A model generated the notes under the pieces. It saw nothing but the letters and a program-made list of their open reading frames with translations. It did not search any database and was not told the origin of the DNA. The position numbers and the translations under genes were made by a program. From positions 338,268 through 402,267 of the forward strand of contig JACVRA010000153.1 of NCBI GenBank assembly GCA_019828545.1: DNA of 64,000 nucleotides. Direction: 5' to 3'. Positions 50,251 through 59,695 of this stretch are shown here, piece by piece. Origin of the DNA: Paracamarosporium sp. OC-R06-R3 (taxonomy: Eukaryota > Ascomycota > Dothideomycetes > Pleosporales > Didymosphaeriaceae). How positions within the stretch are numbered: position 1 is the first letter of the stretch; each line of letters starts with the position of its first letter.

Positions 50251-51201
50251 ATGGCTGCGGCGAAACCCATCCTTATCGTTGGCGCGACAGGCAAACAGGG
50301 CGGCGCCGTCCTTGAGCAACTTGCCTCGCACCCCTCATCGTCCCAATTTGTCCTCCTTGCTGTGACCCGCAACACCGTCTCCGCAAAGGCCCAACAGATT
50401 ACCAAGCGTTATCCGGATGTCCTCCTCGTACAAGGAGATCTAGATGATGTTCCCGACCTTTTCAAATCCGCAGAGAACACCCTTAAGAGCGCTGGGAAGC
50501 CAAGCAAAATCTGGGGCGTGTACTCTGTGCAGATCTCCCTGGGACCTGGCGTCACTTTCGAGGGCGAGATTGCCCAAGGAAATGCGTTAATCGACGAATC
50601 GGTGGCTCACGGTGTCACGCACTTCGTCTACTCGTCCGTTGATCGCGGAGGCAACGCAAAGAGTTTCGATGACGAGACACCAATCCCGCATTTCAAGTCC
50701 AAGTTCCTCATCGAAAAGCACTTGCTTGAGAAAGCCGGATCAAAGGGCGAGAACATGGGCTGGACTATCCTTCGCCCCGTCGCCTTTATGGATAACCTTC
50801 AGCCAGGCTTCCAGACCAAAGTTTTCCTTGCAGCTCTTCGGGATACGCTCAAGGGAAAACCGTTGCAATGGATCTCCACCGAGGACATTGGCATCTTTGC
50901 TGCCAAGGCCTTCCGCGATCCTCAGGCTTGGAATACGCGAGCTGAAGCTCTTGCTGGAGATGAGTTGACCTTGGATGAAATGAGTGGCTGTTTTGAGCGC
51001 GTCACTGGATCACCGGTGCCCGCAACGTATGGCTTCTTTGGCAGTGCCCTAATGTGGGCCGTGACTGAGTTGAATGTTATGATAACTTGGTTCGCAACCA
51101 ACGGCTACGGAGCGGATATTGCTAAGTTGAAGAGAGAGGAGCCGCAACTCTGTGGGTTTGAAAGGTGGCTGCGGGAGAGGAGTGGATGGAAGACTCAGTG
51201 A
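50251..51201 (+). CDS. NmrA-like NAD(P)-binding protein (atypical short-chain dehydrogenase)
   Basis: Single exon, 316 residues. The N-terminus MAAAKPILIVGATGKQGGAV carries the NmrA-family GxxGxxG loop (GATGKQGG). Rossmann strands follow, with LLVQGDLDDV, HFVYSSVDRGGNA and the sequence WTILRPVAFMDNLQPGF. NmrA-like proteins act as NADP redox sensors (nitrogen repressor NmrA, HSCARG/NMRAL1) or as reductases in secondary metabolism; the sequence does not separate these. The YxxxK pair of classical SDRs is not evident, as usual for this family. The ATG is preceded by AAATAAAA. Confidence 0.9.
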   Translation: MAAAKPILIVGATGKQGGAVLEQLASHPSSSQFVLLAVTRNTVSAKAQQITKRYPDVLLVQGDLDDVPDLFKSAENTLKSAGKPSKIWGVYSVQISLGPGVTFEGEIAQGNALIDESVAHGVTHFVYSSVDRGGNAKSFDDETPIPHFKSKFLIEKHLLEKAGSKGENMGWTILRPVAFMDNLQPGFQTKVFLAALRDTLKGKPLQWISTEDIGIFAAKAFRDPQAWNTRAEALAGDELTLDEMSGCFERVTGSPVPATYGFFGSALMWAVTELNVMITWFATNGYGADIAKLKREEPQLCGFERWLRERSGWKTQ

Positions 51202-51639
51202 GTTACAAGGAGGTTTTTATGTGTTGGGCAATGATGGCGTTTGGGTATGTTTTCGTTGGATGGTGAGACTTTATTACTAGTTAATTCGGGATGTCGAAGA
51301 TTATCGTCGAAATTCAAGCTCTCTTGTTAATTTCCTTGTTTATTCATCTTCAACACAATATGAAAAGCGGTAACATCGACACTACCAGGACTATAATTCC
51401 AGCAAATTCTGGGGATGCATCTTAGTCAAACGACCTAGAATGTAGGGACTGCTGCGTAGCCTATATCATAGTGTCTGTGTGCTCGAGGACTACTGTATAC
51501 GACACTTTGATCTTTCATATCCAATTAGGCTGATATTGATAACAAAAGTAAGATTAGAGGTGATAATTAGGTTGTAACGCTCTCCGATCTGCTTCGCTCC
51601 ATTCCACTTTCCAACAACTGATTACAAATGTTCACAAAA
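51202..51639. other. Convergent intergenic region
   Basis: AT-rich shared 3' flanks; no gene. Confidence 0.45.
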
Positions 51640-52219
51640 TTACTGAACAAGCTGAAACAATGCCAAGGTTCCTGCAATGATAGGAGTAACCAATCTAACC
51701 CTGTTCCAGCTACCCCACCTCCTTGCGATGGCCTCCGCATTGCCCAGCTCCTTGTCACCCGCCCTGCTGGCGAGAGCCTCCAACTTGTCATTCAGCGGCT
51801 GCATGTTCACCGCCGAATGCACGACAGTCGTCAGGTGCAAAAGGGCGGCTACAGCAAACATGCGCCAGTCGCCTTTGGCGCCGACGTGCTCCTTGTAGTC
51901 TTTGTAGACAGCGTAACCCGCATAGGCGTAGCCAATGATGCCGAGTGTTGAGATCGGGCGGAAGAACTGGTTGCCGACCGTCCAGCAGAGAGGCCACTGG
52001 CGCCCGAGAAGACGTGCGCGTGCGGCATGGTCTGGTGAACCTGGCTTAGGAAAGTCGACCAAAAGGGCTGGCACCGTCATGTATGACTGAGTGATCGCAT
52101 TGCCTTTGGAAAGTCAACCAAAGGGCACCAAGAGCTTGCTACTATACCATACCAACTAGGATGAAAGAGAAGCCGACGCAGGTACCTGCGACGGTCTTGA
52201 CGATGTAGTTGTCGGTCAT
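51640..52219 (-). CDS. DUF1772 (anthrone-oxygenase-like) membrane protein
   Basis: Two exons, 52219-52148 and 52086-51640, give 172 residues. The join reads GFSFILVGMSYMTVPALLVD. Four hydrophobic segments are visible: VKTVAGTCVGFSFILVGM; ISTLGIIGYAYAGYAVY; WRMFAVAALLHLTTVVHSAV; VRLVTPIIAGTLALFQLV. The conserved loop NMQPLNDKLEAL corresponds to the P-x-N-D-K motif of DUF1772 proteins. Some members are anthrone oxygenases of anthraquinone pathways (for example HypC-type); most are uncharacterised. The intron donor ATG/GTATAG is slightly unusual but is the only one that keeps the frame. Confidence 0.8.
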
Positions 52220-52938
52220 GATGTAGGCTTGTAGAAGTCGAAGGTAGTGTAGAAAGAGTGCGACTGAATGTCTGATGAGGAACAACAGGAGGAAAAACAA
52301 ACAACATTAATGCAAATCCCCAAGAGCTTGCTCCGATCGGAGAATGAAAGCTCCTAGCTGAGCTCACCTCCGAGCTCTGCCGCAACCGTGCCCTCACCCC
52401 ATGATGGACTGACCGGACCCTGCACTTCCGACTTTCGGTTCCCCATTTCAAAATCCGGGGCACTACTTTCGGGTTCCTGGTGGATCTGCACGTCTAATCG
52501 AAAACGGATCACTGCTGAGATTGTAGGCGGGTCGTGCACTTGATTACATCATGATTCTTCATTTGGAGAACGCTAAACTAGCTCTTCATCAGCTGCGCTT
52601 CACATGCTCTCGCGAAACTGGTGGCGAAGCTGTTGCTGACACTTTTGATGGATTTACGAAGGCAAGATAAGAATAGCTGTCAGAGACTCGGACCCAAAAG
52701 ATGAAGTGATGGGACTGCCAAGCACGTGATGGCTGAGTGGCCTAATCGGAAGTAAGGGGTATCTGGTGATGATTCTGGTGTGTGGAATGAGTCTTGTTCG
52801 CTCAATACGGTGGTGATCCGATGAACGTTGAAAGCGAAATGCTTACTATCGGCACTGCTTCCCATGCCTCTGGGTTTCTCAAATCGACAAAATTGCTCAA
52901 GTCAATTGCATCGTCTACGACAGCCTTACGATGATGTC
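52220..52938. other. Intergenic region; no supported gene
   Basis: Contains the promoter of the DUF1772 gene on the left and the 3' flank of the glycoside hydrolase gene on the right. Confidence 0.4.
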
Positions 52939-54275
52939 CTACCCCTTCAACGACGCGTCAATCATTCCCTGGAGTGCACTCATTGCGCTCGCGCTTCGCC
53001 ACCCTGACCAGTTGTGGTTGAGCAATCCCCAAGTTTCCTCATAATCCTGCGTGCCGGACCGGATGTAGTAGCTTCCAGACAGCACCCAGACCGTCCATCC
53101 AGTCTTCCATTGTGGCATCAATTTCTTGATGCACGTCGCATATGTCTTCGTGTAATCGCTGCCTGCTTGCGAGAATCCAAACTCGGTGAGTACTACCGGC
53201 ATTCGGTTCACGGCCTTTTCGCCTGTCGCTCTGAAACCGTTGTTCCATAGACCGCTCTCCATGCTTCCGCAGTCCGTTGCATCGTTCTGGTAGTTGTGCA
53301 GTTCGATGACCAATTTATTGGCGTATTTGAAGTTTGTCAACAGGAACTTCTTGCCGCTACCGAGATCTGCACCTGTCGCGATGGGCTCCATCTTGGTGTC
53401 ATAGTCAAGGCCAGAAATAAAGATGAGGATGTTAGGGTTTGCTTGGTTAACGATATCGGCGGCCGGAATCACCTGATCGTACCAGGTTGCCCAATTATAA
53501 CTATATTGACCCTTGGATCCGCTCCTAAGTTCGTTCCGAAGACCGATGGAGATGAGATTCGGCCATTGCTTGCCCTAAACGTATGTTAGCATCGCATATT
53601 CAAGCGAGTTCCCATAAGCTCACATGTTCCGCCATATACTGGAGACCGCGCTTCCAGTTGTTGACATTGAAATAGGTGTCTCCGAACCAGGTGTTTCCGT
53701 CTCCACTACCGCAGCACCATGCGCCCTTCGACATGTGATTATCAAGATGGACATATATGCCTTGCTTGTTTAATTCGGCGGCGACAGCGTCGAAAACCTA
53801 AAAGAGTCAGAAGGAAAAAATGGAACATAAATCCACAGAGGTAACTACTTACCTGCAGTCTCGTCGTCTTCTCATTGAACTGTGGGTTGTTCTTGATGAC
53901 CTGCTGGTACACCTTTGGCCCGTTAGTAGTACCGAGAGCCTTGTTGAACGCATTCTGGATGGTCACGTCGCCTCCATTATCCTTGATGTTATCGATCATC
54001 TCGATCGCAAAAGTCAATCGCACGACATTCATCTTGATGCTCTTGATTTTGGACACGATAGATTCAATCGAAGCGTACTGCAGACCCTCCGGAATCATCA
54101 CGTCGGCGGCACCTGGCCAGTTGACACCAACATAGGTAAAGTTCGCCCCTGTAGAGTCTTGGATCCATTGTTTGTTGGTATTGAAGGGGACATTGATAGC
54201 TGAAATTGATGGGAGTGCAGCTGAAAGGACTGCTGGGAGCGTTGCCGCAGTGAAGAGCAAAGAGGTGAAATACAT
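52939..54275 (-). CDS. Secreted glycoside hydrolase family 5 (endoglucanase-like)
   Basis: A secreted retaining beta-glycosidase, probably active on cellulose or another plant beta-glucan or mannan. Three exons, 54275-53853, 53797-53624 and 53574-52939, give 410 residues. The signal peptide is MYFTSLLFTAATLPAVLSA. Family 5 features include FTYVGVNWPGAADVMIPEGL, MNVVRLTFAIEM, VHLDNHMSKGAWCCG, the acid/base E214 in ISIGLRNELR and the nucleophile E330 in VVLTEFGF. WTVWVLSGSYYIRSG lies near the C-terminus. No carbohydrate-binding module is present. The start was taken at the Met of the signal peptide; the frame extends upstream to 54368 without further support. Introns 53575-53623 and 53798-53852 have good consensus ends. 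Confidence 0.93.
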
Positions 54276-55907
54276 TCTGTCAAAAAACCAGGTCCTTACT
54301 TTTCGCAGTTTCAAGGCAACCGGGTTCGTTCTTGCTCTTATATGTCCCAAATCTTGGAGGTTGTTCAAGTGCTAATCTAGAATAGAATACCATCCGGGAC
54401 CACACCCCTAGTCATTCCGTTATTCCTAGGGTTGATTGACGGACATTTGATGCCCTTGCTGTGATCCACGCGACAATAAACACTATCATATGGAGCATTG
54501 CCATTATTGCTATACCCCGATGCCCGGTTGTTATAATGCGCGCATTGATTGGCTACACTATTCGGCTAATCTGCACGTCGCCTTCGCGAATGACCTCTTT
54601 TAGTTTGCGGGGATAATCTTGGCTGTCGATATTGGAGGAATATTCTTGAAGAGAGTTTCTGCGGGGCAGGCTATAAGGTGTGGAGATGCTCGACTGGTAC
54701 TGGTACTAGGGCGTACCTCGGCGCTTGCACTAGAAGCAAGAGAGCATGAGAAACTGGCCCCCGGATACGTCTCCACTTTCAGCAAAATGTTGTTGAACCT
54801 GAAAATAAATCGTATCTACTGCACTGGGTAGAAATCCTATGAATAGTCTGCGGGCCATTATGGTGTATAGGTTGGGTGGCCTTTCGCCTTCTCTTGTACA
54901 CACTCGTCTAGTTACATATTGGGGTTTGTGATACTACATTTTGTCAACCATCCTCATCATCGTACAATGCGACTAATCAAGAGTGCTGTCCATTGGTGTA
55001 TACATTGCCTGTTTAAGATCAAGGCAAGCCTCTATAAGTATATCCAAAATAGATAGCACACTCAACCGGCTTCTTGCTGCATTCTACATGTCCATTACCC
55101 GTTTTTGAGCCGGAAGAAGACGTGAATAGGGGTGGGTTTGTATCATGGAGAGAGCTGTTGTATTCTGCTGAATTTCCTGCGAGATTCGGGGTTTTAGTAG
55201 CCACCTTCAGATGTCGAACGCTCTGTTCTCGGAAACATTCCCAGAACTCCGTTGCGCTTCACAGAGCATTTCTTTTCGGTCTTACTCAGCTCACATGCTC
55301 CATTCCCGAAGCGGAAAATTCAATCACTAGCTCGTAAATAATGAGAAACGGAGATCATATGCCTTACTGTGTGAATATTTTGGCATTAATTGAAAATGTC
55401 TCTTATCCATTCCTTGTTGATTCAACAACCATAATCGCAGCCAGCAACAATTTGGATAAGCAACCTTTGTACTCGGATAGACATGTGCTTCTGAGTTTCA
55501 CAGTAATTTGCTAGAATAACGCCAAATGCCCCGCAACCTGTCGGAACTATTTTGGAGCTTTGCCACAGGGAGGTCACAACACTAGGCCTCGCACTAGGCT
55601 GACTGTCTCACATGCGTGCCGAAGCAATCAGAAACGTCTTGCGACGTCGCTAGTTCGCCTTTACCGTTACCTTTGTGATTATCTCATTCGTTCTAAATGT
55701 AATCAGGTCCGACCTGTAATGTGCAAATTCCAATGGTATAAGAGCCCTGCTTGGACTTTGAGATATTTCGATCAATACACTCTGCTAATCATCTACCCTT
55801 GTAATTCTTCTTCGCACCGCATCTAAAACCGAAACTTTAGACACATAGCTCTCTACTCAACCATCAGCTAGCAATACCAACATCTAAACCTTATCGCGAC
55901 TCTCACA
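54276..55907. other. Intergenic region; no supported gene
   Basis: Contains the GH5 promoter on the left. A TATAAGAG box at 55737-55744 lies 164 bases before the next start codon. Frames inside are short. Confidence 0.4.
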
Positions 55908-56408
55908 ATGGCTATTACCAACCCGAAAGCCCCCGAAAATACCAGCCAGCTATACAAAACCCTCTTCGCAACTGCCACAGAGTTCATACGCTCGCAAGAT
56001 CAAGATCTTTCTCAACCAACGCGTATGAACTTGGACCGCCTCCGCGCAATTCGCACATCCAATCACCAACACTCATTTGGACACAATCATCTCATCTCCA
56101 CCAAGCCGATGCTTCAAGGTACACATAGCGTTGATCAGTTCATTGCACACGTCAACGGTATGCTGCCCAAGCTTGATACCTGGGATACGCATATCACGGA
56201 CATTGTTGTTGATGAGGCAAGGAAAATGTGCATCGTGAGAGCGAGTTATTTCATGAAGCCTATCGGCGCGAATGAAACTGTAGAGAATGATTTGATATGG
56301 TGGTTGTGGATGGAAGAAGCAGGGGAAAAGGTGGAGAAGGCAGTAGAATTCGTCGATGGGGTGGCGACAGGAAGGATAGCTGAATTGTTGATGGGAGCGA
56401 AGAAATGA
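55908..56408 (+). CDS. SnoaL/NTF2-like protein
   Basis: A single exon of 166 residues. MAITNPKAPENTSQLYKTLF is followed by NLDRLRAIRTSNHQHSFGHN, FIAHVNGMLPKLDTWDTHIT, the strands MCIVRASYFMKPIGANETVE and DLIWWLWMEEAGEKVEKAVE, and FVDGVATGRIAELL. The helix, strand and final FVD/FVN-x-helix layout matches the protein at 48866 and other small fungal SnoaL-like proteins. It has no signal peptide or membrane segment, so it is probably cytosolic. Function unknown; relatives include cyclases and isomerases of polyketide pathways as well as proteins with no known role. Confidence 0.75.
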   Translation: MAITNPKAPENTSQLYKTLFATATEFIRSQDQDLSQPTRMNLDRLRAIRTSNHQHSFGHNHLISTKPMLQGTHSVDQFIAHVNGMLPKLDTWDTHITDIVVDEARKMCIVRASYFMKPIGANETVENDLIWWLWMEEAGEKVEKAVEFVDGVATGRIAELLMGAKK

Positions 56409-56803
56409 GGTTAACGATGCAGCATAAGCGCAAACACCCGAATGCTGCATGTCATGCGTGCTATCAGAGAATAGGCAACACGAAGACATGTTCATACTTT
56501 TGTCACGTGATATTGTAATTGGAGAGTCTGGAGGAGAATAAATCGCAAATTGGATTTTCGAAGCCCATACTCAGCTCTCCGTGACTAACTTCAGATCCAA
56601 GCTAGCAGCAAGCGTCGGAAAGCATCAGAGCGCGTTGTAACCTTAGCCTTAGCTCGGAGTATTGCATCCGTGACACCCGTTTCTTCCCACGTTTTATCAA
56701 CGAGAATGATCTCAACAAACAGATCGTCCTATAACCTCTTCTATACTCGAAATCCTTGTAAGAAGTTGACATTGCAAGATCGACTCCCAATTGAAGCCCT
56801 TTC
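56409..56803. other. Convergent intergenic region
   Basis: Shared 3' flanks; nothing recognised. Confidence 0.45.
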
Positions 56804-57639
56804 TCAGAGTTGGATTCCATTCAAAGGGAGCTTCTTCTTATTGTTGAAGAAGATCCCGTGGAGTAGTGGACGAAGAAAGCTGTCCTGCTTCGCCATACCC
56901 AAAGGGTACACCTTGTGACTTCTAATGGTGTACTTACGCAGCATGGAAAAGGAGTCGAATCGGCATGGTCGACCTGCTACGAAGTCGCATATATTGATGT
57001 AGACTTTTCTGAGTGCCTAGTGAATTTAGTATTCGTCGAATTTAATATTTTCTTGGAGAAGCACACTAACATTTTTACACTTATTGATAGACGTGGGGAC
57101 CGGATTGACGCCAACATCAGCGCAAAGCTGCTGCCATTTCTCGAGCTTGCTGTAGTCCGTTCCGTACACGTCGTCAAAGTATTGCGGAATATTCCACTCT
57201 CCTTGGTCGCGAGGCGAGTCTGGCGAGGCTGGGCTGGCTGAACCTAGAGAAGCAACATTTGAAGACACAGGCTGCGATGTAGTAGGGTTTGGAATGTGGG
57301 CATCCCACGAGACAAGGCTTGCAGTAGTGGAATCGATAGGTACAGGCGAGGTGTGGAGTGCAGCGGTTCTAACGGTTGTGCCTATATTATGTTAGCGAAT
57401 TTTAGGTCGCGCAATTGCATGCTGGGGTTCTGACGGGAACCACGCCAGATATATTCCTCTCCAAAGCAGGCTTTCCAATTCGTGCACCAAACGACTCCAG
57501 CGGGATCCCAATCAAGGAAATACAATGCCAAGCGGGTGAACTCAGCTTTCGGGGTTGATCCATGATCGAGGACGAAGGCTGTGCTGGCACCACATGCAAT
57601 GAGATATTCGTACTGCTGTTCGACCGTAAGCGTGGCCAT
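56804..57639 (-). CDS. Filamentous-fungus-specific protein of unknown function
   Basis: Three exons, 57639-57435, 57381-57071 and 57016-56804, give 242 residues. Splicing yields ...EEYIWRGSRTTVRTAALH..., then PTSINKCKNALRKVYINICD and FVAGRPCRFDSFSMLRKYTI, ending KKLPLNGIQL. Intron 57382-57434 has a CGCTAAC branch and intron 57017-57070 an ATACTAA branch. The folded C-terminal part (WQQLCADVGVNPVPTSI, NALRKVYINICDFV, KVYPLGMAKQDSFLRPLL) resembles a family I have seen only as hypothetical proteins in filamentous ascomycetes. The middle (residues about 70-125) is Ser/Pro/Thr-rich linker. No signal peptide. The first donor could instead be six bases earlier, which would shorten the linker slightly. 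Confidence 0.65.
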
Positions 57640-59230
57640 GGTGGGCAGCTGTCGGATTGTGCCCAACGGCAATGCGGTCACAGTCGATAATAAATCTTAT
57701 GTTTCGAGGTGCCAAGTAACGCTTACTCAAACAAGTCTTGCGTTACTGAGAAGGCATGGTGAGTACAAATCTGGAAGGTTCCCATGTGAGTGATTGAGTG
57801 AGTAAGGGATTTGAAGTCTTCCAGCGTAAGGTCAGCAACCTCAACTTTGGGAAAGCGCGGTGACCGAAGTTCCAGCAAGTCCATCTACATCCATCTAAGC
57901 AAATTCTTTCATCTGGACTGGAATCTAAATGCGCATATGATCAACCGAAATTTGTCACTAGGGACCCATATCATACAAATATAGGCTTTTCTGATGTGCA
58001 GAACCTTCGTGGAGACATTTTACACTCAGCTTATATGCAGTAGGTCTTTAGTATAAGCACTTTGAATTCCACCCCAGTGAACCCAGACTTCGTCTTGTGG
58101 CGCTTCACAGACTAACTAGTCTTGAATGTGCTTAGTAAAACCACAAAATCCACAGTTTAGGAACATGAAACTTGTTACGCTTTCGTGTTTACCATTCTAG
58201 ACGGCCGTAAAAGTACTCATATCCGCTCTGACAACAGGTTACTCCATACTTCATTCTTCTCAACTCGTTCTGATAGCATTCAATATCTACAAAAGATCTT
58301 GCTATATGTGAGGGAGATCACAGAACGCACCGTAGCTTGTAAATGGTTTGCTAACACGTTACTACATAAATGAATACATATTCACTCAACACAACATCTA
58401 GCTCTAAGACCAATTCTTCGACCTGATTCTATGTAATCTACTGTTCTTCAACAAATCAACGAAGCAGTTACCGGTACCAGTCTTAGCAGCCAAGAACCAC
58501 GCAGTAAAGACACAACCGCACTCGTCTGCATTGCAAGTATTACCGCCACTCAGTCAAACTCACAGGCGATGCAGTAGCACACGCGTCATTGCGTACTAAC
58601 AAGCTCCCCCAGGACCTTCAAGGCAGATTGAGCTAGCGCAAACGCGCTGAAATGTATCCCAGGGATCCACCCTTTGCTAAACACAACACCTAAAGCTACG
58701 AACAACCTAACAATACCTACATTATCAACATGTAATCCCAACCTAGGCATAATACGTTCGCGCCCTTCCCCTCATAATACTCCATCATGAACTTCCCCTA
58801 AGGAAAAGTCTGACCTTCAAAACCAACTACACTCTTAACATCAACGCCTCTATCAGCTCAGCAAAAGACCCCACAGCCCAACAATGGATCGTCAGACGAA
58901 TCCCAATCCCAAACGCTACGCACAGGACAGACAGATAGTCAGTCGGTCAGCAGCCTACAAAACGCACCCCACAACAAAAGCATAGCTACAAAGAAGCGCC
59001 TTGCCGCGTACCAGGCACTTACCCTTCGAATCATATCATCCTGCAGAGATCTTCCAGCCTAACAAATCGCTTCTGCGTAGCATGTATAAAGACAGTCTGG
59101 AGATACCATCCACCAACAACTTCCTACCCGACTATACCATCCACGTAATATGCATCCCTCAAGGACACCACAGAAACCAGGAGACGCCTGTTACATTACA
59201 TTGCATTAATTCACAGAACAAAATCCGAAT
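57640..59230. other. Intergenic region with a G-poor tract
   Basis: The first 500 bases hold the promoter of the preceding minus-strand gene. From about 58380 to 59230 the plus strand is very poor in G and rich in A and C. No open frame of note. Confidence 0.4.
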
Positions 59231-59695
59231 CTAAACAGCACCTCGAGTGGCGGTCGCCACAATGCCGATGTTGAAACTGAAGCAGTCACCCAAACATATC
59301 GCGCAGAGGCACTCGAGGGCTAGATCGATGTGAAGTCTCACCACTGCATGAAGATTCTCTCCAATGTCTGTAATGCTAAGCCTCGACGCGAATCCCTGGA
59401 GTCCATGTTCTTTCTTCCAACAAGACTCCCCACTGATGCCCGTGCTGTTGTGCTCTGCCATGTTGACGCTGTCTGGGAGTGGGGTGCGCTGTGGTGGGAA
59501 GTGAAGGGTCGGTATTGAGGAAGACTGGGTTTCTTTTGGGTCTGAGAGGGCGGTTGGCGTGGCGGGCTTCTTGTAAGGGGGAGAAGAGGCAAGGAAGCTT
59601 GGAAGCGTAGGGAGGAACTGTCGGAGGGAGTGAGACTGAGAGGAACGGGAAGGATCCTTTTTCACGGAGTAACGGGGGAAGTGTGTAAGAGACAC
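59231..59695 (-). CDS. Uncertain ORF, 154 residues
   Basis: A single open frame opening MSLTHFPRYSVKKD with a Ser/Pro/Thr-rich first half and a Cys-containing hydrophobic end (ALECLCAICLGDCFSFNIGI). No family recognised, no splice or promoter evidence. The only indirect support is the strand-skewed tract downstream, which could be its 3' untranslated region. It may well be noise. Confidence 0.2.
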   Translation of the reverse strand: MSLTHFPRYSVKKDPSRSSQSHSLRQFLPTLPSFLASSPPYKKPATPTALSDPKETQSSSIPTLHFPPQRTPLPDSVNMAEHNSTGISGESCWKKEHGLQGFASRLSITDIGENLHAVVRLHIDLALECLCAICLGDCFSFNIGIVATATRGAV

